A stretch of 38,229 nt of DNA from an uncultured Burkholderiales bacterium (lineage in GTDB: Bacteria > Pseudomonadota > Gammaproteobacteria > Burkholderiales > Burkholderiaceae_C), in the NCBI GenBank assembly GCA_903876885.1, contig CAIRBP010000047.1, positions 1-38,229 of the forward strand, in the 5' to 3' direction. The translations under genes and the position numbers were made by a program. Below the pieces are notes generated by a model, which was not told the origin of the DNA, did not search any database, and worked only from the letters and a program-made list of their open reading frames with translations. Below are positions 18,182-26,329 of this stretch, piece after piece. The number at the start of each line of letters is the position of its first letter. Position 1 is the first letter of the stretch.

Positions 18182-21085
18182 TTACGTTGCCGCTACCAAA
18201 TGTTTACCGATAATTCCTGCTAGCTCAAACATCGTGACCGAGTCTTTTCCAAATACAGCCTTCAATTTGCTGTCTGCAAGAATGTTTCTTTTGTTGCTCG
18301 GATCCTGAAGGTTATGTTCTTTAATATAGTCCCAAAGTTTTTTTACAACCTCAGTACGTGCGACTGCTTGGGGGCCGATTACAGCTGCCAAGGCCTCGCT
18401 TGGTGTAGATCCAGGCGAGCTTGCACGGGCTTTTCGGGGCGCCTTTACTTTGACTGTTTTTGCAGTTTTTGCTGTTGGCTTTGCCTTGGTGCCTGGGGCT
18501 ACAGCGCGGGGCGCGCTTGTTTTGCGTGGTGGATATTTGCTGTTTCTGGGCTCAAAAGCAAAGCTTACTTTGCCAGCTTCAGGATCCCATGCCAAGTAAG
18601 CTTTGAAGGCTCTGCGGGTTCTCATAGACACGAACTTGTCCAATAGATCCGTTTTCCCCGTTGCGAGCAATTTACGGAACTGCTCTAAGTCAATGGGTTG
18701 CTGAAGAACGATTTTCCCGCTCTTGAAATCGCAACTTGGCGTGGGTTGCTCAAGAGTTGGAACACTTTTGGAGCAGACATAATTACTGCCACGCTCGTAT
18801 ACAGCAGAGCCGCACTTGGGACAAGATCCTAGGGATTCGACATCCTCGAAACTTACTATTTCGCCGGTCTCAGCGTTTTTGTCTTCGCCAAAGTCAAACT
18901 CTAGCTTCCAGTTTTTTCCCTCATCGTTGAACTTTAAAGCAATTTCTGCCGTAAAAGGCCATCCCGCTTTTGATCGGAATCCTTCGAGAGGACCAATTTT
19001 TTTATTCTTTATAAATAGTTCAACTTCACTTGCTTCGAACGTTCGCCCGCCAGGGGTTTTGCCAAAAGAGAATCCACATCCCTCTGCATCCCCCGTTTTG
19101 CCGCAACAACTGTAGCGTCTGTAGTTTTCTTTTACAACACCGCCGCAATTGGGGCAAGGTGTCTCTAGCGTTGCATAGTCACCCGGGATAGTGTCACGGT
19201 CATATTCTTTTGCCTTTTTGACCATATGCTGAGTCATCTCGGCAATCTCAGTCATAAAGTGTTCTCTTGAGAGCTTGCCTTGCTCGATCAAGGCTAATTT
19301 ATGCTCCCACTCCCCTGTCAGCGCTGGGTGAGATAGTTCCGCAACACCCAGCCCCCGTAAAAGAGTCATGAGTTGGAAGGCCTTGGCCGTTGGTATTAGC
19401 TCGCGAGCATCTCTGATAATATATTTTTCATTTAACAAGCCCTCTATGATGGCTGCTCGCGTAGCCGGGGTGCCTAGCCCCTTCTCCATCATGGCCTCTC
19501 GCATGTCCTCGTCTTCGACTAGTTTACCCGCCCCTTCCATAGCGCCCAACAGCGTTGCCTCGGTGTAGCGCGCTGGTGGTCTGGTCTTAAGGGGCTTAGG
19601 GTCTACGCTTTCAACCGCAGGTTTCTCGTTGGGTTGGAGCACCACGAGCCCGGCCTCTTTGTCGTCTTCGTCCTGGGCTTCCTTACCGAAAATAGCCTGC
19701 CATCCCGGATTAACCAAGATCTTGCCCTCAGTTTTAAAATGATGAACGCTACCTTCATGCTCAACTTTACTTATTCGGGTTGTAATTAAAAACTCAGCCG
19801 GCGGATAGAACGCCCCCAGGAATCTTCGAACAACTAAGTCGTAAAGTTTTTGTTCTGCCTCTGATAAACCGCTAGGTGCCTCAAGGGTTGGAATGATTGC
19901 AAAGTGGTCGCTGACTTTTGCATTATCAAAGACTTTTTTAGACGGCTTTATATATTTCTTGTCTATTGCAATTTTTGCAAAGGGGGCCAAGTGCGACATT
20001 GAACTGTTTGCGATCATCTCAAAGGTTGAGTGCACAGTGGCTAAATAATCTTCTGGCAAATGCCGGGAATCCGTTCTAGGATACGTTAAAGCCTTGTGCC
20101 TTTCATAAAGGCTTTGTGCTAGTGCTAAGGTCGTTTTGGCTGAGAAACCAAAACGACCGTTTGCCTCTCTTTGAAGAGAGGTTAAGTCAAACAGCCCAGG
20201 GCTGCCCTTGTTCGAGGGCGAACTCTCCTCTGTTACGTCAGCAATCTTGCCTTGCAAGTGCTTAGAGATTTTGAGAGCCGCTTCTTCGCTCCAAACTCGG
20301 TCTGCCTTTTTCTCGGAGTCGTTTTCGTCCTTTTTGTGCTCAGGTGAAAACCATTTTCCAGTGTATAAACCGGCCTTGGCTTTAAAGGAGGCATGAATTT
20401 CCCAAAAATCACGACTTATAAATTTTCTAATCAGCTCCTCACGCTCGACGACAACACTAAGAGTGGGCGTTTGAACGCGCCCAACTGTAGTCAAGAAAAA
20501 ACCACCGTCTCTTGAATTAAACGCAGTAAACGCTCTGGTGCCATTGATACCCACGAGCCAATCGGCTTCTGAGCGACAACGGGCTGCATCCGCGAGTCCT
20601 TGCATTTGCTGATTGGTTCTAAGCTTGTCAAAACCGTCGCGAATAGCCTGTGGCGTCATGCTTTGTAACCAAAGACGCGATACTGACTTGTCAAGTGTTT
20701 TCTTTCCGCCTGCAAATTGTTCAATCAAACGGAAAATAAGCTCTCCCTCTCGTCCCGCGTCACATGCATTCACTAAATTGGAGATGTCCTTTCGCTTAGC
20801 TAACTTGACTACGGCATTTAGACGTGACTTGGTTTTCTCTACAGGCTTTAAATCAAAATAGGGTGGGATTACCGGTAAATTTGCAAAACTCCATTTGCCT
20901 CTCTTAACTTCGAACTCTTCCGGCGCCTGGATCTCTAGTAGGTGGCCCACAGCGCTAGTTACGACGTATCGATCGTTTTCGAAGTGATCATCGTGCTTTT
21001 CAAACTTGCCTGATTGGGGCGTTAAAGCTTTGACAATGTCTTGAGCAACAGAGGGCTTTTCGGCAATAACCAAAGTCTTACTCAT
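18182..21085 (-). CDS. topB: DNA topoisomerase III with C-terminal SWIB domain
   Basis: This 967-residue type IA topoisomerase passes single DNA strands and decatenates. It has an N-terminal Toprim domain (AEKPSVA at 8-14, ACDAGREGELIF at 107-118) and the active-site tyrosine Tyr335 in TYPRTDS. Two cysteine clusters follow: residues 644-670 (CPNCGG, CC, C) and 755-785 (CPKCG ... C ... C). Beyond them are a lysine/alanine/proline-rich linker (about 853-892) and residues 893-963, which resemble a SWIB/MDM2 domain (KKLWDYIKEHNLQDP, LKAVFGKDSVTMFELAGII). E. coli TopB has 653 residues and no SWIB domain. Such fusions occur in some beta-proteobacteria. Divergent from the SET gene. Confidence 0.95.
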   Translation of the reverse strand: MSKTLVIAEKPSVAQDIVKALTPQSGKFEKHDDHFENDRYVVTSAVGHLLEIQAPEEFEVKRGKWSFANLPVIPPYFDLKPVEKTKSRLNAVVKLAKRKDISNLVNACDAGREGELIFRLIEQFAGGKKTLDKSVSRLWLQSMTPQAIRDGFDKLRTNQQMQGLADAARCRSEADWLVGINGTRAFTAFNSRDGGFFLTTVGRVQTPTLSVVVEREELIRKFISRDFWEIHASFKAKAGLYTGKWFSPEHKKDENDSEKKADRVWSEEAALKISKHLQGKIADVTEESSPSNKGSPGLFDLTSLQREANGRFGFSAKTTLALAQSLYERHKALTYPRTDSRHLPEDYLATVHSTFEMIANSSMSHLAPFAKIAIDKKYIKPSKKVFDNAKVSDHFAIIPTLEAPSGLSEAEQKLYDLVVRRFLGAFYPPAEFLITTRISKVEHEGSVHHFKTEGKILVNPGWQAIFGKEAQDEDDKEAGLVVLQPNEKPAVESVDPKPLKTRPPARYTEATLLGAMEGAGKLVEDEDMREAMMEKGLGTPATRAAIIEGLLNEKYIIRDARELIPTAKAFQLMTLLRGLGVAELSHPALTGEWEHKLALIEQGKLSREHFMTEIAEMTQHMVKKAKEYDRDTIPGDYATLETPCPNCGGVVKENYRRYSCCGKTGDAEGCGFSFGKTPGGRTFEASEVELFIKNKKIGPLEGFRSKAGWPFTAEIALKFNDEGKNWKLEFDFGEDKNAETGEIVSFEDVESLGSCPKCGSAVYERGSNYVCSKSVPTLEQPTPSCDFKSGKIVLQQPIDLEQFRKLLATGKTDLLDKFVSMRTRRAFKAYLAWDPEAGKVSFAFEPRNSKYPPRKTSAPRAVAPGTKAKPTAKTAKTVKVKAPRKARASSPGSTPSEALAAVIGPQAVARTEVVKKLWDYIKEHNLQDPSNKRNILADSKLKAVFGKDSVTMFELAGIIGKHLVAAT

Positions 21086-21219
21086 TCGTTTGTTTTCCTC
21101 AAATTGAAATTCAGGTTTAACGATCTCACACGGTTTTTGACCGTATTGTTGATCCTACAATGCGGGATTATTACTCGCAATTGTGATAATTTGTGCAGGT
21201 CTAATCTTAACGAGTTTTT

Positions 21220-21702
21220 ATGGCGATCAAAAAAGAGGCTGGAAAATTGTCAGGTCGGCGCATCCAAGTCAGACGTTCAGGGGTTCACGGCAAGGGAGTT
21301 TTCGCAGTACAGGATATTCCAAGAGGCGAGTACATCATTCAGTATGTGGGCGAGATTATTACCTGGAAGGTGGCTGAGCGACGCCATCCACACAACCCCA
21401 AAGACCCAAATCATACGTTTTATTTTCATATAAACGACAAGCACGTCATTGATGCGCTTCACGGAGGCAACTCATCGCGATGGATTAATCACTCCTGCGC
21501 GCCTAACTGTGAAGCTGACGAGATGGGGGAGGAGGTCTTCATTAAGTCCATAAAGAAAATCAAGGCTGGGGACGAACTAACTTACGATTATGGCTTGACC
21601 ATAGATGAGCCCTATACGGCTAAGTTGAAGGCACAGTATCCGTGTTGGTGTGGGGCGAAAAATTGTCGTGGCACTTTGTTGTCCCCTAAAAGCAAAAAAT
21701 AA
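21220..21702 (+). CDS. SET domain protein-lysine methyltransferase
   Basis: The 160-residue protein is almost entirely a SET domain, the fold that transfers methyl groups from S-adenosylmethionine to lysine side chains. Visible elements are GVHGKGVFA (21-29), EYIIQYVGE (37-45), RWINHSCAPNCE (87-98) and ELTYDYG (119-125) with the catalytic-type tyrosines. A post-SET cysteine motif CWCGAKNCRG (142-151) joins the cysteine in the NHSC loop to make a likely zinc site, as in eukaryotic enzymes. Catalytic positions look intact, so it is probably active; the substrate is unknown. The start is the ATG at 21220. It is divergent from topB and 11 nt upstream of birA, so likely cotranscribed with birA. 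Confidence 0.92.
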   Translation: MAIKKEAGKLSGRRIQVRRSGVHGKGVFAVQDIPRGEYIIQYVGEIITWKVAERRHPHNPKDPNHTFYFHINDKHVIDALHGGNSSRWINHSCAPNCEADEMGEEVFIKSIKKIKAGDELTYDYGLTIDEPYTAKLKAQYPCWCGAKNCRGTLLSPKSKK

Positions 21703-21713
21703 TTTAAGCAGTT

Positions 21714-22511
21714 ATGGATTGGCCCCTAGGAGAAGTTTGCTCTGCGTTATCGCAGAAAATCCCCTCGTTTAAAGCGCAGGTCGTGTCAAGTATTGACTCC
21801 ACAAATACGGAGTTGATGCGGCGTGCCAAACAAGGGCTCACTCAGCCATTTCTTCTAGTTGCAGAGGAGCAAACGGCAGGCAAAGGAAGACTGGGGAGGG
21901 TTTGGCACGCTAAGACAGGAGACTCTCTTACTTTCTCTATTGGCCTTAATCTTCGTATGCAAGATTGGAGCGGATTTTCACTTGTAGTGGGTATGGGTAT
22001 TTTGCGTGGATTAGATCCCAAGGGCGAGCACGGGATTGGACTTAAATGGCCGAATGATCTATGGACTGGTCCAGTGCAAAGTGCGCGCAAACTCGCAGGA
22101 ATACTCATCGAGTCGAGCATCTCCCAGTCGCAAAACACACGCGAGCCAGACACGCGTTACTGCGTGATTGGGGTTGGTATCAATATAAACGCGCCCAAGA
22201 ATATAGATTTGAAGAGGCCTGCGGTCGGTATGAATGAGCTCGAATCAAGCGCTAATGCGAGCTCCGTTTTACTTGCAGTAGTTCCGCACATCATTGAAAA
22301 TACTTTAAGGTTTGAGGCAAACGGATTTGAAGAGTTTCAATCAGAATACTCAAGGTATGACATTCTTCAAGGACAACAAGTCTTAATGAGCAATGGTGTT
22401 ACTGGGCGCGCCAGCGGAGTTAATTCGCGAGGTGAGCTTATGATTCAAACGACCTCAGGAGTGGTCCCCGTTATTAGTGATGAAGTCAGCTTGGTGGGAC
22501 TCGGCGTTTGA
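21714..22511 (+). CDS. birA: Biotin--[acetyl-CoA-carboxylase] ligase, BirA catalytic form
   Basis: BirA activates biotin with ATP and attaches it to the carrier-protein lysine of acetyl-CoA carboxylase. The 265-residue protein has SIDSTNTELMRRA (26-38), the biotinyl-AMP loop EEQTAGKGRLGRVW (51-64, a variant of GRGRxG) and GLKWPNDLW (109-117). There is no N-terminal winged-helix domain, so it should be a ligase without the repressor function of E. coli BirA. A small C-terminal SH3-like domain is present (VTGRASGVNSRGEL region). It sits between the SET gene and a small membrane protein gene. Confidence 0.95.
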   Translation: MDWPLGEVCSALSQKIPSFKAQVVSSIDSTNTELMRRAKQGLTQPFLLVAEEQTAGKGRLGRVWHAKTGDSLTFSIGLNLRMQDWSGFSLVVGMGILRGLDPKGEHGIGLKWPNDLWTGPVQSARKLAGILIESSISQSQNTREPDTRYCVIGVGININAPKNIDLKRPAVGMNELESSANASSVLLAVVPHIIENTLRFEANGFEEFQSEYSRYDILQGQQVLMSNGVTGRASGVNSRGELMIQTTSGVVPVISDEVSLVGLGV

Positions 22512-22568
22512 AGTTTGCGCAAGCCTGAGCCTTACTTCGCGAAGGCAAATTTGATGAGAGCTACAAAA

Positions 22569-22763
22569 ATGAAAAAAACAACTTACTTTTGGCCCCTTTT
22601 TTGGATTGCAGTAAATCTTTTAATATGGGGCTGGACTAGTGGATTCATACAGGAAAAAATATTGGGAGAAAAGGCTACCGAGCAACCCATCCGCACTCTG
22701 GAGGAGGTGAGTCCCGAGGCAGCCCGTTTGAACAAGGATGCACCTACAAGTACAAAGCAATAA
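22569..22763 (+). CDS. Small single-span membrane protein, function unknown
   Basis: The 64-residue product begins MKKTTYFWPLFWIAVNLLIW, giving a basic N-terminus and one long hydrophobic segment (about residues 6-25), then a polar tail. The ATG at 22569 is preferred because GAGAG lies 8 nt upstream; an in-frame TTG at 22515 would add 18 polar residues without a binding site. It lies 57 nt downstream of birA on the same strand and ends 46 nt before the convergent marR. I do not recognise the family. Confidence 0.6.
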   Translation: MKKTTYFWPLFWIAVNLLIWGWTSGFIQEKILGEKATEQPIRTLEEVSPEAARLNKDAPTSTKQ

Positions 22764-22799
22764 TGCGCGTATGTTTAGTGAGCAGGAATTAAACCCCGC

Positions 22800-22820
22800 A
22801 CCTAGCTGTTCACGCTAGGT
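22800..22820. terminator. Inverted repeat at the marR stop codon
   Basis: ACCTAGC (22800-22806), 7-nt loop, GCTAGGT (22814-22820) is a perfect 7-bp stem that spans the marR stop codon, between two convergent genes. It lacks a clear T-run in either direction, so termination is only likely by position. Confidence 0.35.
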
Positions 22821-23310
22821 CGTTGGGGTGTATGAGTTCTTGCGTATAGACCTCTAGCGCAAGCTCCGTGACGGTTGCGACCTCATCGCCAACCTCTGCG
22901 TGAAACTCCTGCTCAGTTTTGCGAATAGCCCTCTCGAACGCATTTAGCCAACTCAACCCCGTCTGTGTAAACCGAATTATTTTTGCTCGAGAGTCGCGAG
23001 GATCATCTGCCCTCTCGACCAAGCCCCAAGCGGCGCACTGATTGACTAGTTCTCCCATCCCCTGTTTAGTCACTCCTGCACTTTTTGCGAGCTCCGTCAG
23101 TCGAGAGCCCTCCAGCGCAAGGTGACGAGTAATGTGAATATGTGCTGCGCTAATTTTTTCCCTCGCTGCTAAGTTCGATAGCGCAAGTGGAACTTCTGTG
23201 TCATGCGACATTAGATACAAAACTCGCTCATCAAATCGGCGCATTGCCTCCCCAAGTAACCTGCCCAAATGAACCTGTCGCCAATCCTGATGCAAGAGCA
23301 CTTTTTTCAT
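22810..23310 (-). CDS. MarR family transcriptional regulator
   Basis: The 166-residue protein has the MarR winged-helix layout: an N-terminal helix, the HTH LTELAKSAGVTKQGMGELVNQ (recognition helix around TKQGMGELV), and the wing RADDPRDSRAKIIRFT, with the family's D-x-R-[DS]-x-R-type pattern. Members usually repress genes and respond to small ligands. It is divergent from recA across 144 nt and an imperfect palindrome lies 8 nt upstream of its own start codon, suggesting self-control. No ligand can be inferred. Confidence 0.9.
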   Translation of the reverse strand: MKKVLLHQDWRQVHLGRLLGEAMRRFDERVLYLMSHDTEVPLALSNLAAREKISAAHIHITRHLALEGSRLTELAKSAGVTKQGMGELVNQCAAWGLVERADDPRDSRAKIIRFTQTGLSWLNAFERAIRKTEQEFHAEVGDEVATVTELALEVYTQELIHPNDLA

Positions 23311-23318
23311 AACGAATA

Positions 23319-23337
23319 TAGTAAAGTAAATTGACTA
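23319..23337. promoter_or_regulatory. Candidate MarR-type operator (imperfect palindrome)
   Basis: The 19-nt sequence TAGTAAAGTAAATTGACTA is an inverted repeat with 7 of 9 base pairs matching around a central A. Its size and position, just upstream of the marR start in the marR-recA intergenic region, fit an autoregulatory MarR site. It does not overlap the LexA box. Confidence 0.4.
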
Positions 23338-23393
23338 AAAAATCCTTGATTGAAGAGTATAAATTGAGATAAAGTACTGCCTAGACATCCAGT

Positions 23394-23409
23394 CTGTTCA
23401 AATTTACAG
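23394..23409. promoter_or_regulatory. LexA (SOS) box upstream of recA
   Basis: CTGT-TCAAATTT-ACAG is a perfect match to the CTGT-N8-ACAG LexA consensus of beta- and gamma-proteobacteria. It lies 45 nt upstream of the recA start codon. A plausible promoter is TTGATT (23346-23351) with GATAAA (23368-23373), spaced 16 nt, which would place the box just downstream of the transcription start. LexA binding there would repress recA until SOS induction. Confidence 0.85.
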
Positions 23410-23454
23410 CACTGAGTAATCGCCCAAATACCTATTCAACTTAAAGGAAACACC

Positions 23455-24651
23455 ATGGAATCAGCAACAAAAGGCACCCCACCAACAGGCGAAAAAGGAA
23501 AAGCACTTCAGGCCGCATTGGCCCAAATTGAAAAGCAGTTTGGTAAAGGAACAATCATGCGCCTGGGCGAAGGTGAGGTGATTGAGGATATACAAGTGGT
23601 TTCCACGGGTTCTTTAGGTCTTGATGTGGCGCTTGGCGTTGGTGGTTTGCCGCGCGGGCGTGTGATTGAGATTTATGGACCTGAGTCGTCAGGTAAAACA
23701 ACACTGACTTTGCAAGTTATTGCAGAGATGCAAAGGCAAGCGGGAACCTGTGCATTCGTGGACGCAGAGCACGCTCTTGATGTTCAATACGCGCAAAAGT
23801 TAGGGGTGAATTTACAAGAGCTTTTGATCAGTCAGCCTGATACAGGCGAACAAGCACTTGAAATTGTAGATAGCTTGGTTCGTTCAGGTGCTGTAGATCT
23901 AGTAGTAGTTGATTCGGTGGCTGCACTCACGCCGCGTGCAGAAATCGAAGGTGAGATGGGGGACTCTTTACCTGGTTTACAAGCTCGATTGATGAGCCAA
24001 GCCCTTAGAAAATTAACGGCAAGCATCAAAAAAACCAATTGCACAGTCATCTTTATTAATCAAATTAGGATGAAGATTGGCGTTATGTTCGGAAGTCCCG
24101 AAACTACAACGGGCGGCAATGCTTTGAAGTTCTACGCATCAGTGCGTTTGGATATTCGCCGCACAGGGACAATTAAGCGAGGAGAAGACGCGGTAGGAAA
24201 TGAGACAAAAGTGAAGGTCGTAAAGAACAAAGTTGCACCTCCATTTAAGACGGCAGAATTTGATATTTTGTTCGGTGAAGGAATTAGTCGTCACGGTGAA
24301 ATTATCGATCTCGGCGTTGTGGCTCGTATTGTTGAAAAATCTGGTGCATGGTATGCCTACAACGGCGAAAAAATCGGACAAGGAAGAGACAATGCCCGAG
24401 AATTTTTGCGTGAAAATCCAGAACTTGCATTTGAGATTGAGAATAAAGTGCGTGAATCTCTAGGGGTTCCACTTTTGCTTGAGCCAGTGATTGGTTTTGG
24501 TGAGCACGATGACTCTGAGGACGTTGCAACACCGCATGCAAAAGAAATAAAAGAACCAAAGGGCCGCGCAGCTAAAGCGAAGGCTGCAAAGGAGGCCGCA
24601 GAGGCCCTAGCGAGTGCAAGTGCAAAAGACGAAGAAACTCTTAACGCCTAA
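23455..24651 (+). CDS. recA: Recombinase RecA
   Basis: RecA forms ATP-dependent filaments on single-stranded DNA, catalyses strand exchange and triggers LexA self-cleavage. The 398-residue protein has Walker [10 protein letters not shown] at 75-83, the FVDAEHALD segment at 101-109, VVVDSVAAL (Walker B) and the L2-region [17 protein letters not shown]. It is about 45 residues longer than E. coli RecA (353); the extra tail after GEHDDSED is alanine/lysine/glutamate-rich rather than strongly acidic. AAGGAA precedes the ATG. A LexA box controls it, and recX follows on the same strand after 49 nt. Confidence 0.98.
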   Translation: MESATKGTPPTGEKGKALQAALAQIEKQFGKGTIMRLGEGEVIEDIQVVSTGSLGLDVALGVGGLPRGRVIEIYGPESSGKTTLTLQVIAEMQRQAGTCAFVDAEHALDVQYAQKLGVNLQELLISQPDTGEQALEIVDSLVRSGAVDLVVVDSVAALTPRAEIEGEMGDSLPGLQARLMSQALRKLTASIKKTNCTVIFINQIRMKIGVMFGSPETTTGGNALKFYASVRLDIRRTGTIKRGEDAVGNETKVKVVKNKVAPPFKTAEFDILFGEGISRHGEIIDLGVVARIVEKSGAWYAYNGEKIGQGRDNAREFLRENPELAFEIENKVRESLGVPLLLEPVIGFGEHDDSEDVATPHAKEIKEPKGRAAKAKAAKEAAEALASASAKDEETLNA

Positions 24652-24700
24652 AAAACTCGTTTTTTAACCATTCGTTTATGAATCTGAAAGAATCCAAGCC

Positions 24701-25201
24701 GTGGGCCCGTCACTAAAAGGGCGGGCCCTTCGTTTGCTCTCCAACCGAGAGCATTCCAGGTATGAGTTGGCCCAAAAACTAAGGCAACACGCGCAAAGCG
24801 AGGAAGAGTTGCAACAAGTACTTGAATGGCTACAGATCAAGGGTTTTATAAACGAACAGCGAGTACTAGAGTCGATCGTCTATAGGCGATCGCCAAAGCT
24901 TGGGTATGCCCGAGTAGCACGTGAATTAAAAGATAAAGGCTTAGCAGATCATGCAGTTGCAAGCGCACTAAAAGATTTGAAAGAAACTGAGGCAGAGCGC
25001 GCAAAGATTGTTTGGTTAAAAAAATTTAAGACTCCCGCAAATACCCCTGCTGAAAGAGCTAAACAAATGCGCTTTTTAATGTCACGCGGGTTTGCCCCTG
25101 CCGTCGTGATTCAAGTATTAAATAAATTCGTGACAGGCGGTGAATCTACGCTTAGCTCAGAAGACGAAGACCAGTTGGACCGATTCGTTGAAGATTTGTA
25201 G
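24701..25201 (+). CDS. recX: Regulatory protein RecX
   Basis: RecX binds in RecA filaments and limits their growth. The 166-residue protein has the family's N-terminal SLKGRALRLLSNREHSRYEL, then helical repeats including WLQIKGFINEQRV and YARVARELKDKGL. The start is GTG at 24701, with a weak GAAAGAA upstream. A 13-codon ATG ORF (24678-24716) overlaps this start in another frame. It follows recA by 49 nt without an obvious GC-rich terminator, so it is probably produced by read-through. It converges with argC. Confidence 0.9.
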   Translation: MGPSLKGRALRLLSNREHSRYELAQKLRQHAQSEEELQQVLEWLQIKGFINEQRVLESIVYRRSPKLGYARVARELKDKGLADHAVASALKDLKETEAERAKIVWLKKFKTPANTPAERAKQMRFLMSRGFAPAVVIQVLNKFVTGGESTLSSEDEDQLDRFVEDL

Positions 25202-25205
25202 TTGT

Positions 25206-25223
25206 CTGGGTCTAGACACCCAG
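25206..25223. terminator. Hairpin between convergent recX and argC
   Basis: CTGGGT (25206-25211), loop CTAGAC, ACCCAG (25218-25223) is a perfect 6-bp stem that begins 4 nt after the recX stop and includes the argC stop codon in its loop. No strong T-run follows in either direction, so a bidirectional terminator is only suggested. Confidence 0.4.
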
Positions 25224-26138
25224 CATTAACTTTAAATTTTGTACTGCAGCCCCACTGGCGCCTTTACCAAGATTATCAAACTGAGCATAAAGAACGGCCT
25301 GACGTTTGTGTGGGTTACTGAACACATGAATGGCCATATGATCAGATCCTGCCAACGCCGTAGCGCTAAGCTTCGCTGATGGATCGCCCAATTGAACACT
25401 AATAATTGGGTCGTCTTTGGCGCACACATTAGAGTAATGAGCCCTTAGCGCTTCGTAAATATCCTCCGCGCTTGTAGAGGGCGCAAGTAAATCCAGGTGC
25501 AACGGTAATTGAACAAGCATGCCTTGCGGGAAGTTGGCAACAGAGGGCACAAAAATAGGCGCAGTCTTAAGCCCAGCGTAGTGCATGATCTCAGGCAAAT
25601 GTTTGTGAGTAAGGCCAAGTGCGTAGGCCTCAAAACGGGGTTGCGTCGCTGCCTCAAACTCCTCAATCATCGTACGTCCACCCCCACTGTATCCACTCAC
25701 ACTCGGAAGGCATAAAGGTGAATTATCTTTGAGTAGACCTGCCTGAGTTAACGGGCTGATCAGTGCAATCGCTCCGCTAGCGTAACACCCCGGATTAGAG
25801 ACCTTGTCACTAGACCTTATCAACTCGGCTTGGGTTTTATTTAGCTCTGCAAAACCGTAGACCCAATCGGGATGTGTTCTATGCGCCGATGACGCGTCTA
25901 ATAGCTTAGGTTTGTGGCCCGCTAGGGAGTCGATTAAACCCACGGATTCTTTTGCCGCCTCATCATGTAAGCAAAGAATAACTAAATCGACACTTTGCAT
26001 GATTTGTTGCTTTGCCGAAATGTCTTTGCGCCGTTCAGGGGCTATAGAGACGATTTCAATCTCAGGCATTGATTTGAGTCGATCCCTAATTTGCAGGCCG
26101 GTTGTGCCGGCTTCGCCGTCTATAAATACTTTGAACAT
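25212..26138 (-). CDS. argC: N-acetyl-gamma-glutamyl-phosphate reductase, type 2 (ArgC)
   Basis: ArgC reduces N-acetyl-glutamyl phosphate to the semialdehyde with NADPH in arginine synthesis. The 308-residue protein has the nucleotide-binding [13 protein letters not shown] (residues 5-17) and the catalytic cysteine Cys118 in SNPGCYASG. Its shorter length and N-terminal sequence match the type 2 subfamily rather than the about 340-residue type 1. It stands alone on the minus strand between recX and sucC, with no other arginine genes nearby. Confidence 0.95.
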   Translation of the reverse strand: MFKVFIDGEAGTTGLQIRDRLKSMPEIEIVSIAPERRKDISAKQQIMQSVDLVILCLHDEAAKESVGLIDSLAGHKPKLLDASSAHRTHPDWVYGFAELNKTQAELIRSSDKVSNPGCYASGAIALISPLTQAGLLKDNSPLCLPSVSGYSGGGRTMIEEFEAATQPRFEAYALGLTHKHLPEIMHYAGLKTAPIFVPSVANFPQGMLVQLPLHLDLLAPSTSAEDIYEALRAHYSNVCAKDDPIISVQLGDPSAKLSATALAGSDHMAIHVFSNPHKRQAVLYAQFDNLGKGASGAAVQNLKLMLGV

Positions 26139-26232
26139 TTTGAGATATGGCTTTCTAAAGTAGCACTTTTTATGGCTTTAAGGGAAGATGTGGCTGAAAA
26201 AAAAGGTAAAAACTGAGGCAGATCAAACAATT

Positions 26233-26278
26233 GTGCGTCGCACCATGATACATTTCAACACGGTAAAGTCTCAGACTT
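26233..26278. promoter_or_regulatory. Two perfect palindromes upstream of sucC
   Basis: GTGCG-T-CGCAC (26233-26243) and AAGTCT-C-AGACTT (26266-26278) are perfect odd-length palindromes whose centres are 34 nt apart. They lie 52-97 nt before the sucC start, where operators would be expected. I recognise neither as a known site. Confidence 0.3.
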
Positions 26279-26329
26279 GGTTATTATCGCTAAGCGGTCA
26301 CCAGTCATTAACATTGATTTAACACTATT

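Noticed and set aside
24648-24666. AAAAAAC/GTTTTTT inverted repeat after recA as a terminator
   Set aside because: The stem has a single GC pair and a 2-nt loop, and recX follows in the expected operon position.
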